Below, piece by piece: positions 52,893-60,870 of a stretch of 64,000 nt of DNA. Under the pieces are notes generated by a model. It worked only from the letters and a program-made list of their open reading frames with translations. It was not told the origin of the DNA and did not search any database. This DNA is from CAIKZZ01 sp036742455 (GTDB lineage: Bacteria > Pseudomonadota > Gammaproteobacteria > Steroidobacterales > Steroidobacteraceae). Location of the stretch: NCBI GenBank assembly GCA_036742455.1, contig DAINQU010000011.1:1-64000 (forward strand), given 5' to 3'. The number at the start of each line of letters is the position of its first letter. Positions within the stretch are counted from its first letter, which is position 1. The position numbers were made by a program, and so were the translations under genes.

Positions 52893-55037
52893 TCAGAACT
52901 TCCCGTAATAACCTTCTTTGAGGGCATCGAAGAGGTTGGATGCTGTGTGCATCTCGCCGTCGTATTCGATGGTCTCGTCGCCCCGGACCGACACTTCGGA
53001 GCCATCTTCAAGCGTAAACACGTAGGTCGTGTTCTTGAGATCTTCTTCTTTGACGATCACGCCGGTGAACACCTCGGGGTTGTAACGGAACGTCGTGCAG
53101 CCCTTCAGACCGTTCTCGTAGGCATACAGGTAGATGTTCTTGAAATCATCGTACTTGATGTCCGTCGGCACATTGGCGGTCTTTGAGATGCTTGAGTCAA
53201 CCCACTTTTGCGCGGCCGCCTGCACGTCAACGTGCTGCTCAGGGGTGATCGAATCAGAGGTCACAAAGTAGTCCGGAAGACTGTCCTCTGCGGTCGTCGC
53301 GCCCGGAATGGCTCGCGGGTTAATCAACGCCCGGTAGGCCAGTAACTCGAACGAGTAAACGTCGACGCGTTCTTTGGACTTCTTACCTTCGCGAATCACG
53401 TTACGGAAGTAATGATGCGCAAAGGACGGTTCGATCCCGTTCGATGCATTGTTCGCCAACGACAAAGAGATCGTGCCCGTCGGCGCAATTGAGCTGTGAT
53501 GGGAGAAGCGGGCGCCGGTCGTCGCCAACTGATCGACCAAAGCCGGCGCGACAGCGGCGATGCGCTGCATGTACCGACTGTAGCGAGCGTGAAGAATGCG
53601 GCCAGGTATTTTTTGACCGATCTTCCAACCGTCTTGCGCCATTTCGGGACGCTGGCGCAGCATCTTTGCGGTCACGGTGAATTCTTCGTTCATGATCGGC
53701 GCAGGGCCTTTTTCCCGCGCCAAATCAAGCCCAGCTTCCCAGCCGGCCACCGCCATTTCTCGCGACACGGCCTCCGTGAACTGAATGGATTCTCCCGATC
53801 CATACTTCATGCCGAGCATCGTCATCGTGGAGCCTAAGCCAAGGAAGCCCATGCCATGGCGACGCTTGCGCATGATTTCGTCACGCTGCCCCGGGAGCGG
53901 CAACCCATTAATCTCCACGACGTTGTCCAGCATGCGCGTGAAAACCTTCACGACATCGCGGTATTCGTCCCAATCGAACGCAGCGTCTGCGGTGAAGGGA
54001 TTACGAACGAAACGGGTCAGATTCACAGAGCCCAAAAGGCACGAGCCGTACGGCGGCAGGGGTTGCTCACCACACGGGTTGGTGGCGCGAATGTTTTCGC
54101 ACCACCAGTTATTGTTCATCTCGTTGACGCGATCGATCAGGACGAAGCCAGGCTCCGCGAAATCGTACGTGGAGGCCATGATGAAATCCCAAACGCGCCG
54201 TGCCGGCAGCGTCTTGTAGACTTTGCAACACACCAACCCGTCGTCGCGGGTGACGTAGCCTTCCGAGATCGGCCATTCCCGCCACAGGAATTTCGTGGAG
54301 TCGGACAGGTCACACTCGCCCGCCGCATACTCCTTCTGACGCAACGGGAAGGCCAGACGCCAGCTATCGTTCGCCTTAACGGCTTCGATGAATTCGTCGG
54401 TGATCAGCAGCGACAAGTTGAACTGACGAAGCCGACCGTTCTCCCGCTTCGCCTTAATGAACTCCATGACATCCGGATGGCCCACGTCGAACGTTCCCAT
54501 CTGCGCGCCACGGCGTCCACCGGCCGATGACACGGTGAAACACATTTTGTCGTAGATATCCATGAAGGACAGCGGGCCCGACGTGTACGCACCGGCGCCC
54601 GAGACGTAGGCCCCACGGGGCCGCAGTGTCGAAAATTCGTAGCCGATGCCACAGCCGGCCTTCAGCGTGAGCCCCGCCTCGTGGACCTTGTTCAGGATGT
54701 CGTCCATCGAATCGGAGATTGTTCCGGAGACGGTGCAATTGATCGTTGAGGTGGCCGGTTTGTGCTCCAACGCGCCCGCGTTCGAAATGATACGACCCGC
54801 CGGGATAGCGCCCTTGCGCAGCGCCCAGAGAAAACGTTCAAACCACACCGAACGTACTTCGGGTGATTCCACGTCGGCCAGCGCCACCGCCACCCGGTGA
54901 TAGGTGTCGTCCATTGACTGGTCTACCGCGACGCCATCCTTTGCGGTTAAGCGGTACTTCTTGTCCCAAATATCCAACGACGCTTCCTGAAACGGAACCG
55001 CCATTTCCTTCTGTTCCATCTTGTGGGCCGTACTCAT
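52893..55037 (-). CDS. nrdJa: Adenosylcobalamin-dependent ribonucleotide reductase, catalytic chain NrdJa
   Basis: Makes deoxyribonucleotides using coenzyme B12 and works with or without oxygen. The 714-residue protein has ISNAGALEHKPATSTINCTV (first redox cysteine), GCGIGYEFSTLRPRGA, the active-site NPCGEQPLPPYGSCLLGSVN with the thiyl cysteine and glutamate, and SIAPTGTISL near residue 540. The N-terminus is short, without a long ATP-cone. The cofactor link to the btu/pduO genes in this window is inferred. Promoter and NrdR-like sites lie upstream. Confidence 0.95.
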   Translation of the reverse strand: MSTAHKMEQKEMAVPFQEASLDIWDKKYRLTAKDGVAVDQSMDDTYHRVAVALADVESPEVRSVWFERFLWALRKGAIPAGRIISNAGALEHKPATSTINCTVSGTISDSMDDILNKVHEAGLTLKAGCGIGYEFSTLRPRGAYVSGAGAYTSGPLSFMDIYDKMCFTVSSAGGRRGAQMGTFDVGHPDVMEFIKAKRENGRLRQFNLSLLITDEFIEAVKANDSWRLAFPLRQKEYAAGECDLSDSTKFLWREWPISEGYVTRDDGLVCCKVYKTLPARRVWDFIMASTYDFAEPGFVLIDRVNEMNNNWWCENIRATNPCGEQPLPPYGSCLLGSVNLTRFVRNPFTADAAFDWDEYRDVVKVFTRMLDNVVEINGLPLPGQRDEIMRKRRHGMGFLGLGSTMTMLGMKYGSGESIQFTEAVSREMAVAGWEAGLDLAREKGPAPIMNEEFTVTAKMLRQRPEMAQDGWKIGQKIPGRILHARYSRYMQRIAAVAPALVDQLATTGARFSHHSSIAPTGTISLSLANNASNGIEPSFAHHYFRNVIREGKKSKERVDVYSFELLAYRALINPRAIPGATTAEDSLPDYFVTSDSITPEQHVDVQAAAQKWVDSSISKTANVPTDIKYDDFKNIYLYAYENGLKGCTTFRYNPEVFTGVIVKEEDLKNTTYVFTLEDGSEVSVRGDETIEYDGEMHTASNLFDALKEGYYGKF

Positions 55038-55170
55038 CTGATTCGGTGCTCCGTTGAGCGATATATCGTTCTTGTTAATGCCAGGCGCGACCGCGTGTCA
55101 GGGACCCCTCCGGCGACGCGCGTCGTCGCCTGCTTCATCCCCCGTCCGCAACCGCTTGGGTTTTCGTTCA

Positions 55171-55186
55171 ACACAACATCTTGTGC
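55171..55186 (-). promoter_or_regulatory. NrdR-box-like operator at the nrdJa start
   Basis: ACACAACATCTTGTGC matches the NrdR box consensus (acaCwAtATaTwGtgt) at about 13 or 14 of 16 positions. It lies at roughly +5 to +20 relative to the predicted nrdJa transcript start, a good place for a repressor. NrdR represses ribonucleotide reductase genes in many bacteria; nrdR itself is not in the window. Confidence 0.65.
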
Positions 55187-55196
55187 TGAGGCGTCT

Positions 55197-55225
55197 ACGT
55201 TATTTTTGCGGAGCTCGTGAGTCAA
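55197..55225 (-). promoter_or_regulatory. Predicted sigma-70 promoter of nrdJa-nrdJb
   Basis: On the minus strand TTGACT (55220-55225) and TAACGT (55197-55202) are exactly 17 bp apart. The -35 is strong and the -10 moderate. The start would be near 55190, giving a leader of about 150 bases. Confidence 0.55.
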
Positions 55226-55348
55226 GAACAACCTTGGACTATTTGAGAGGGTGATTTAAGCATGACAAAACAATGACTTAATGTTTTTTTAGTGAGTTTG
55301 ACGTCCCCCCGCGCGCGGATTTTTTTTGTCAAGTGGAAAAAAACGGGA

Positions 55349-55364
55349 ACACTACATCTTGTGT
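55349..55364. promoter_or_regulatory. Second NrdR-box-like site
   Basis: ACACTACATCTTGTGT has the same core as the first site (ACATCTTGTG) and perfect ACAC/GTGT ends. It lies 178 bp away, which is much farther than the usual NrdR box pair spacing of about three turns. It is also about 56 bp upstream of the hsp20 -35 box. Confidence 0.6.
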
Positions 55365-55419
55365 TTTCTGGATCGGGCGGGCGGCGTATGACCTTCGGAT
55401 TCCCCCAATCCGGCCGCGC

Positions 55420-55447
55420 CTTGAAAACAACGGGGCTCGCCCTATTT
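55420..55447 (+). promoter_or_regulatory. Sigma-32 (heat-shock) promoter of hsp20
   Basis: CTTGAAA at 55420-55426 is a perfect -35 and CCCTATTT at 55440-55447 a near-perfect -10, with a 13-bp spacer. Transcription would start near 55454, about 30 bases before the hsp20 ATG. Confidence 0.85.
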
Positions 55448-55483
55448 CGATTCCACCAACCCGTTCTATAGGAGGAACGAACC

Positions 55484-55921
55484 ATGACACTCCATCGCTA
55501 CGAACCTTGGTATTTGGTGAATCGGCTGCACAACGATCTGGACCGCCTGCTCTCGCCGACACCGAGCGAGGACGGCCCTCAGGGCCTCGCCAATTGGGCG
55601 CCCCACGTCGACATTCAGGAGGAAGCCAACCGTTTCGTCCTGCACGCCGACCTTCCTGGAGTTGACCCTAAAGACATCGACGTGACGCTCGAAAAGGGAG
55701 TCCTCACCCTGCGAGGGAAGCGTGCGCTGCAAACGCGTGACGAAAAAAATGGCTTCCGGCGCGTCGAACGCGTCAGCGGCGAGTTTTTCCGCAGTTTCAC
55801 GCTACCGGACACGGCCGACTCGCAATCGGTGCGTGCGCGCCATGCCAACGGTGTTCTGGAAGTCACCATTCCCAAGCAAGCGCACGTCATGCCACGTCGC
55901 ATCGACATAGAAGCCGCCTAA
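55484..55921 (+). CDS. Hsp20/alpha-crystallin small heat-shock protein
   Basis: An ATP-independent holdase of 145 residues. The alpha-crystallin domain covers about 38-135: VDIQEEANRFVLHADLPGVD, DVTLEKGVLTLRGKR, RVERVSGEFFRSFTLPD and the ANGVLEVTIPK motif. A strong AGGAGG precedes the ATG. It has its own heat-shock promoter and a terminator-like hairpin behind it. It is close to E. coli-type IbpA in size but belongs by eye to the class A HSP20 group, which is often named hspA. Confidence 0.94.
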   Translation: MTLHRYEPWYLVNRLHNDLDRLLSPTPSEDGPQGLANWAPHVDIQEEANRFVLHADLPGVDPKDIDVTLEKGVLTLRGKRALQTRDEKNGFRRVERVSGEFFRSFTLPDTADSQSVRARHANGVLEVTIPKQAHVMPRRIDIEAA

Positions 55922-55932
55922 GGCGCAGCCAC

Positions 55933-55962
55933 GGGGCGACAGCGGTCGCCCCGGAACTTTTT
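55933..55962 (+). terminator. Terminator-like hairpin behind hsp20
   Basis: GGGGCGAC (55933-55940) and GTCGCCCC (55945-55952) pair perfectly with a four-base loop, followed after five bases by five T. The T-run overlaps the -35 box of the degP promoter, so the two elements share sequence. Confidence 0.65.
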
Positions 55963-55983
55963 GCGCCTGTCGCGAGTCTTTAA
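55953..55983 (+). promoter_or_regulatory. Sigma-E-like promoter of the degP-like gene
   Basis: GGAACTT (55953-55959) matches the sigma-E -35 element exactly, and GTCTTTAA (55976-55983) resembles the -10 after a 16-bp spacer. degP is a classic sigma-E target. The start would be near 55988, about 60 bases before the chosen ATG. Confidence 0.7.
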
Positions 55984-56047
55984 GGCCGAGAGTCACCCAT
56001 CCGGCGGGTGGGTGACAATGGCCACAAAACACAACGAAGGGATTTTC

Positions 56048-57439
56048 ATGTTGACCACTCGTTCTGCGAGCCGCACCGCTGTCTGCGCCCTCGCTGTCTT
56101 GTTTACTGCCGGCCTGATCAGTGCACGTCCGGCCAGGGCGGAAGGGCATCTCCCGATGGAGGTGGCCGGCGCGGCGATGCCGTCACTCGCGCCGATCGTC
56201 AAGAAGGCCTCCCCAGCCGTCGTCAATATCTCAACGCGCGGTACCGTCGCCGAGAAGGGCGCACATAACCCGTTGTTTGATGACCCATTTTTTAAGCGGT
56301 TTTTTGATACACCGGAGATGGCGCCGCGCCAGAGGCAGTTCCAGAGCGCCGGTTCGGGCGTGGTCGTTGACGCCAAACAAGGCTTCATCATCACCAACGC
56401 GCACGTCATCGAAAACGCCAACGAGATCACCGTTACCACCCACGACGGGCACGACTACAAGGCCACGGTCGTCGGTTCTGACGTCGGCGCCGACGTTGCG
56501 TTGATCAAAGTGAAGGATGCAAAACTCGCCGAACTACCGATCGGAGATTCCAGCAAGGCCGAAGTCGGTGATTTCGTTCTTGCGATAGGTAACCCATTCG
56601 GACTACAGCACACCGTCACCTACGGCATCATTAGCGCGGTTGGGCGTTCAGGCATCAACCCCGACGGCTACGAGGACTTTATTCAGACGGACGCCTCAAT
56701 TAACCCGGGCAATTCGGGGGGCGCGCTGATCAACTTGCGAGGCGAGCTCGTCGGGATCAATTCCGCCATTTTGTCGCGCTCTGGCGGAAATATCGGCATT
56801 GGCTTTGCCATTCCGTCCAACATGGTCCGATCGATCATGGACCAACTGGTCAAATACGGCGAGGTCAAACGCGGACTACTCGGCGTCAGTATTCTCACGC
56901 TGACTCCGGATCTCGCGGACAACTTAGGCGCAAAGGATCTTCAAGGCGCTCTGGTACAACAGGTCGTCGAAGGCTCGGCGGCCGAAAAGGCCGGCCTCAA
57001 AGCGGGCGACGTGATCACGGCCGTTAACAATCAAGCCATCAAGAGCGGCCCGGAACTGCGCAACCGCATCGGACTGATGCGAGTCGGCGAAGTGGTGGAA
57101 CTGACGTACTACCGCGACGGCAAATCGCATCACACGAGCGCGACCGTCGCCGCGAAGGGAGCCGCACCGGGTGAAGACTCCCCGGCGGGCGACTTGCATC
57201 GCGCGTTCGAGGGCGCTGATCTGGGCGATGCGGCGAATTCGGGTGGCGTACTCGTCCGGGCCGTCGAAGCTGAGAGCCCCGCCGCGCAGGCTGGCTTACG
57301 GCCTAACGACGTCATCACCGCCGTCAATCGCCAGAAAGTGAGCGGCATGAAGGACCTGCGGGCCATCGTCAAGGGACAGCAGAGCCTTCTGCTGACGATT
57401 CGCCGCGGCGATGCGATCTTGGTCGTACCGGTTCGCTGA
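56048..57439 (+). CDS. degP: Periplasmic serine protease of the DegP/DegQ (Do) family
   Basis: Degrades or refolds damaged envelope proteins. The 463-residue protein has a signal peptide (about 1-31). The trypsin-like domain has the triad H119 (TNAHVIEN), D149 (GADVALIKV) and S223 (GNSGGALI). Two PDZ domains follow (about 270-360 and 385-460). It could be MucD-, DegP- or DegQ-like; sequence alone does not decide. I chose the ATG at 56048 because AAGGGA precedes it and a proper signal peptide results; an ATG at 56018 would add ten residues. A terminator follows. Confidence 0.93.
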   Translation: MLTTRSASRTAVCALAVLFTAGLISARPARAEGHLPMEVAGAAMPSLAPIVKKASPAVVNISTRGTVAEKGAHNPLFDDPFFKRFFDTPEMAPRQRQFQSAGSGVVVDAKQGFIITNAHVIENANEITVTTHDGHDYKATVVGSDVGADVALIKVKDAKLAELPIGDSSKAEVGDFVLAIGNPFGLQHTVTYGIISAVGRSGINPDGYEDFIQTDASINPGNSGGALINLRGELVGINSAILSRSGGNIGIGFAIPSNMVRSIMDQLVKYGEVKRGLLGVSILTLTPDLADNLGAKDLQGALVQQVVEGSAAEKAGLKAGDVITAVNNQAIKSGPELRNRIGLMRVGEVVELTYYRDGKSHHTSATVAAKGAAPGEDSPAGDLHRAFEGADLGDAANSGGVLVRAVEAESPAAQAGLRPNDVITAVNRQKVSGMKDLRAIVKGQQSLLLTIRRGDAILVVPVR

Positions 57440-57463
57440 CGTAACGCTCGCTCTGCGAGTAGG

Positions 57464-57499
57464 ATCCCGGTCATCGACCCAGATGGCCGGGATTTTTTT
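57464..57499 (+). terminator. Rho-independent terminator of the degP-like gene
   Basis: ATCCCGGTCAT and ATGGCCGGGAT form an 11-bp stem (one G-U) with an eight-base loop, followed by seven T. The next gene's ATG begins directly after the T-run. Confidence 0.9.
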
Positions 57500-58411
57500 A
57501 TGCAGCCTCGTAAATTTCTCATCCTCGGCGGCACGGGCTTTGTGGGCTCGGCGCTGGCGCATCGACTGGTTCGCGACGGCCACACGCTGATCCTTCCCAC
57601 GCGCTCGCCCAGCCGACACCCCGATTTGCAGGTCTTACCTTCGGTCCGACTCCTCGCCGCCGATATTCACCACGAACCGACGCTCCGGCAGCTGACTGCC
57701 TCGGTAGACGTGGTGGTGAACTTGGTCGGCATCTTGAATGAGCCCGGACACGACGGCGAGGGGTTCCGCCGCGCGCACACCGAACTCACCGCGAAGGTGC
57801 TCCGTGCGTGTACCGAAAGCGGCGTGACCCGACTCTTGCACATGAGTTCACTGCAAGCGTCCCCCGATGCCCCGAGCCATTACCTGCGCAGCAAAGGGTT
57901 GGCCGAGCAACTCGTTCGTAGCGAGGCCAGGATCGCGGCGACCATTTTCAGGCCATCCGTTATTTTTGGGCGGCACGATTCCCTGACGAATCGCTTCGCC
58001 CAGTTGCTTCGCTTCGTGCCAGTCCTGCCCTTGGCGCGGGCCAATGCGCTGTTTGCACCGGTCCACGTCGCAGATGTGGTTGAAGCCATGGCGCGCACAC
58101 TGGACCTCCCGGCGAGTATCGGCGCAACGTACGAGCTTGGCGGACCCGAGACGGTCACGCTCGCCGATTTGGTTCGCTACGTCGCGCAAGTCACCGGTCG
58201 ACGACGGTGGATTTTTGGCATCCCCGATTGGGCCGGGCGCGTTCAGGCGTGGGTGTTCGAGCGACTCCCCGGCAAGGTGTTGTCGGTCGACAATTTCAAC
58301 TCGCTGGCACTGCCAAGTGTACCCACGCACAACGGTTTTGCGGCGCTCGGTCTGCAGCCGGCGTCGCTCGCTGCGGTGGTACCGGGCTATCTCCAACCCG
58401 TTAAGCGCTAA
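57500..58411 (+). CDS. NAD(P)-binding protein related to complex I NDUFA9
   Basis: An atypical short-chain dehydrogenase of 303 residues. The Rossmann motif is LILGGTGFVGSALAHRL at the N-terminus. VVNLVGILNE, LLHMSSLQAS, the YLRSKG (Tyr-x-x-x-Lys) pair and FRPSVIFGRHDSLTNRFAQL are also typical. Its role is unclear; relatives are linked to quinone or NADH dehydrogenase assembly. The start at 57500 abuts the terminator T-run with only GGGA of the hairpin as a possible ribosome site, so translation may be weak or leaderless. It is followed after 27 bases by cca. Confidence 0.87.
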   Translation: MQPRKFLILGGTGFVGSALAHRLVRDGHTLILPTRSPSRHPDLQVLPSVRLLAADIHHEPTLRQLTASVDVVVNLVGILNEPGHDGEGFRRAHTELTAKVLRACTESGVTRLLHMSSLQASPDAPSHYLRSKGLAEQLVRSEARIAATIFRPSVIFGRHDSLTNRFAQLLRFVPVLPLARANALFAPVHVADVVEAMARTLDLPASIGATYELGGPETVTLADLVRYVAQVTGRRRWIFGIPDWAGRVQAWVFERLPGKVLSVDNFNSLALPSVPTHNGFAALGLQPASLAAVVPGYLQPVKR

Positions 58412-58438
58412 CGCCCCCTCTGCGCATAGAATCTCAGC

Positions 58439-59671
58439 ATGGAAATCTTTCTGGTGGGCGGCGCCGTCCGCGATGAACTGCTGGGTCGACCGGTCCGTGA
58501 GCACGACTGGGTCGTTGTCGGCGCCACCCCGGAGGAGCTGGAGCGCCTGGGCTTTCGCCAAGTGGGTAAGGACTTCCCAGTCTTCCTCCATCCCGAGACC
58601 CACGAGGAATATGCGCTCGCCCGCACAGAGCGAAAAATCGCCCCGGGGTACCACGGCTTTGAAACGCGTTTTTCGCCGGATGTCACACTGGTTGAGGATC
58701 TCCTCCGCCGGGATCTGACCATCAATGCCATGGCTCGCGCCCCGGATGGCACGCTGATCGACCCCTACGGCGGCGCGCAGGATCTGGAGAATCGGGTTCT
58801 GCGGCACGTCTCGGAGGCTTTTGCTGAGGATCCGGTGCGCATCCTGCGGCTCGCACGGTTTGCGGCTCGCTACGCCGCGTTGGGGTTCACTGTGGCCCCG
58901 GAAACGCAGGCCCTCATGCGCCAGATGACAGCCGCCGGCGAGGTAGATGCCTTGGTGGCGGAACGGGTCTGGGCGGAAACCGCGAAGGCGCTGACCGAAC
59001 CCTGCCCGACGGCGTTTTTCGCAGTACTTCGCGCATGCGGCGCACTCGCCGTCATTTTCCCAGAACTCGATCGCCTGTACGGCATCCCGCAACCGGAGCG
59101 TTGGCATCCCGAGGTGGATACCGGTCTTCATGTGGAGTTGGTGTTGCAGGCAGCGGCCCAATTGTCCACTGAGTCGCGCGTGCGTTTTGCCGCCTTAGTG
59201 CACGATCTCGGCAAAGGAACCACGCCTCGCGACGAGTGGCCCAAACACCACGGTCACGAATCTCGCGGCGTCAAACTCGTCGAGTCGCTCTGTGCGCGAT
59301 TGCGCGTTCCCAATGATCACCGCGAGTTAGGCGTCATGGTCTGCCGGGAGCACGGTATCGTCCACCGAGCGATGGAACTTCGACCGGAAACCGTGCTCAC
59401 ACTCTTTGAACGATGCGACGCGTTTCGCCGGTCGGACCGATTTGCTGAATGCCTGATTGCCTGTACAGCGGATGCGCGCGGTCGAACGGGTCATGAATCG
59501 GCGCCTTATCCCCAAGCAACATTTTTGGCGCAGGCCTTGGAGGCCGCCCGGAGCGTTGCAGTGACCTCGGCAGAGCGCACGGGATTGGACGGGTCCGCTA
59601 TCGGCAGACTGCTGGGCCAGAAACGCTTAGCGGCATTGACGGCCGTCTGCCGGACTCGCGATCACAGCTGA
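58439..59671 (+). CDS. cca: CCA-adding tRNA nucleotidyltransferase with HD domain
   Basis: Adds or repairs the CCA end of tRNAs. The 410-residue protein has the class II motif LVGGAVRDELLGRPVREHDW with its acidic catalytic pair, RRDLTINAMARAPDG and EDPVRILRLARFAARY. A C-terminal HD phosphohydrolase domain (ALVHDLGKGTTP, HHGHESRGVKLV) is the gammaproteobacterial Cca layout. It ends in a ten-base overlap with the convergent methyltransferase gene. Confidence 0.96.
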   Translation: MEIFLVGGAVRDELLGRPVREHDWVVVGATPEELERLGFRQVGKDFPVFLHPETHEEYALARTERKIAPGYHGFETRFSPDVTLVEDLLRRDLTINAMARAPDGTLIDPYGGAQDLENRVLRHVSEAFAEDPVRILRLARFAARYAALGFTVAPETQALMRQMTAAGEVDALVAERVWAETAKALTEPCPTAFFAVLRACGALAVIFPELDRLYGIPQPERWHPEVDTGLHVELVLQAAAQLSTESRVRFAALVHDLGKGTTPRDEWPKHHGHESRGVKLVESLCARLRVPNDHRELGVMVCREHGIVHRAMELRPETVLTLFERCDAFRRSDRFAECLIACTADARGRTGHESAPYPQATFLAQALEAARSVAVTSAERTGLDGSAIGRLLGQKRLAALTAVCRTRDHS

Positions 59672-60831
59672 TCGGTGAAATCCCGGATCTGAAAGCCCAG
59701 TAGGTCGCCTTCGTAATGCCGGGTCAGTGCGATGCACTTGAATCGCTCGCCCATATCGTGAGGCATTACCAGCCGTAACGCCGCGCGCGCTGCCAAGGGT
59801 TCGCGGTCCGCCGCTAAGCGGGCACGCAGCGACGCGAGGTGCCCCTCAAATCCGCAAGCGAGCAAATAGCAACCCTGCGTGGTGTAGCCGGCGACCTCCA
59901 TCCCCGCGGCGAGGCCAGCCTCGGCCACCGCAGTGAAGTCGACCCAAGCCGTGATGTCTTGCAGGCCGAGATGAACGAACGGGTCTTGATGAAGGCGGTG
60001 GCGATGGAACGCGACGAGGGTCCCGTGCATGCGCTCTGCCGTGTACAGACGGGCACGCGTATCACCGTAATCGACGAATAAGGCAACGCCCCGCGACAGG
60101 CAGCGAGTCACTTCTGCCAGCCAGCTGTTGATCGTGGGACAGACCTCGGCGTGTTGACCCGGCGTCAGGTGTATGCCGCGTTGTGCCAAGAGCGACGTCA
60201 GCGCAGGCGATGCGGGGCGGGGCGATGCGCGAAAGTGTCCGCCGTCCCGTATAACGCCGAGCTCATCCACGCTTGCCTCATTCCCACACACGCGAACGAC
60301 CGGCAACGCGTCGAGGACTTCATTCGCCAGCACCATGCCTTGAAACGCCTGTTCGGGCGGGCGGTCCAGCCACATCACGCGAGCGCGGATAGCGGCGGGA
60401 AGTCGGTCGAGGCGGGCTTGCTGGCGCTCGCGCAGATCGGGGCTGGTCTCGAGGATCCAATACCGATCCGGTAGGCACCCGGATTCGGCCATCGCCTGCA
60501 GTATCTCCTCCGCCAAGGCACCCGTTCCCGCGCCAATTTCAAGCACGTCGCCACCGCCCAATGCGGATAGCACGCGACTGCACTCCGCGCCGAGGCACCG
60601 TCCGAAGACCGGCGACAGTTCCGGCGCCGTCACGAAATCCCCGCCGGCACCGAGTTTATGAGCGCCGGCGGCGTAATACCCGAGACCGGGTGCATACAGC
60701 GCCAACGACATGAACTGATCAAACCCTAACCAGCCACCGGCGGTGTCGATCGCGGCGGCAATATGGGCACGCAGGCGGGCCTCGTGAGCCTGTTCGTCGT
60801 TGGACAGCGGGACAAAATCTAAAGGCAGCAT
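59662..60831 (-). CDS. SAM-dependent methyltransferase of the MidA/NDUFAF7 family
   Basis: A class I methyltransferase of 389 residues (COG1565). FMSLALYAPGLGYYAAG and GDFVTAPELSPVFGRCLG are family hallmarks. The SAM site is VLEIGAGTGALAEEIL, and ANEVLDALPVVR and FVDYGDT follow. The mitochondrial relative methylates an arginine of a complex I subunit; the bacterial target is not established. The start at 60831 gives the conserved N-terminus. It lies close to the NDUFA9-like gene, another complex I relative, which may or may not be chance. Confidence 0.9.
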   Translation of the reverse strand: MLPLDFVPLSNDEQAHEARLRAHIAAAIDTAGGWLGFDQFMSLALYAPGLGYYAAGAHKLGAGGDFVTAPELSPVFGRCLGAECSRVLSALGGGDVLEIGAGTGALAEEILQAMAESGCLPDRYWILETSPDLRERQQARLDRLPAAIRARVMWLDRPPEQAFQGMVLANEVLDALPVVRVCGNEASVDELGVIRDGGHFRASPRPASPALTSLLAQRGIHLTPGQHAEVCPTINSWLAEVTRCLSRGVALFVDYGDTRARLYTAERMHGTLVAFHRHRLHQDPFVHLGLQDITAWVDFTAVAEAGLAAGMEVAGYTTQGCYLLACGFEGHLASLRARLAADREPLAARAALRLVMPHDMGERFKCIALTRHYEGDLLGFQIRDFTDQL

Positions 60832-60870
60832 GGCTCGTGCGCAGAAGTCGAGGTTGTGTATCCTCACCCG

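Larger units (their letters stand above)
55038..55483. other. 446-base intergenic region between nrdJa and hsp20
   Basis: This is the longest gap between protein genes. It holds the nrdJa promoter, two NrdR-box-like sites, T-rich tracts (near 55280-55290 and 55319-55330) and the hsp20 heat-shock promoter. I see no open reading frame with coding character in it. Confidence 0.7.

Noticed and set aside
55258..55346. T-rich tracts before hsp20 as intrinsic terminators for nrdJa
   Set aside because: nrdJa is transcribed away from this region, and no stable GC hairpin precedes the tracts.
57848..59161. A 437-codon open frame on the minus strand opposite cca and the NDUFA9-like gene
   Set aside because: Both plus-strand genes are clear family members; the antisense translation is rich in Arg, His and Gln with no domain, as expected of a shadow in GC-rich DNA.
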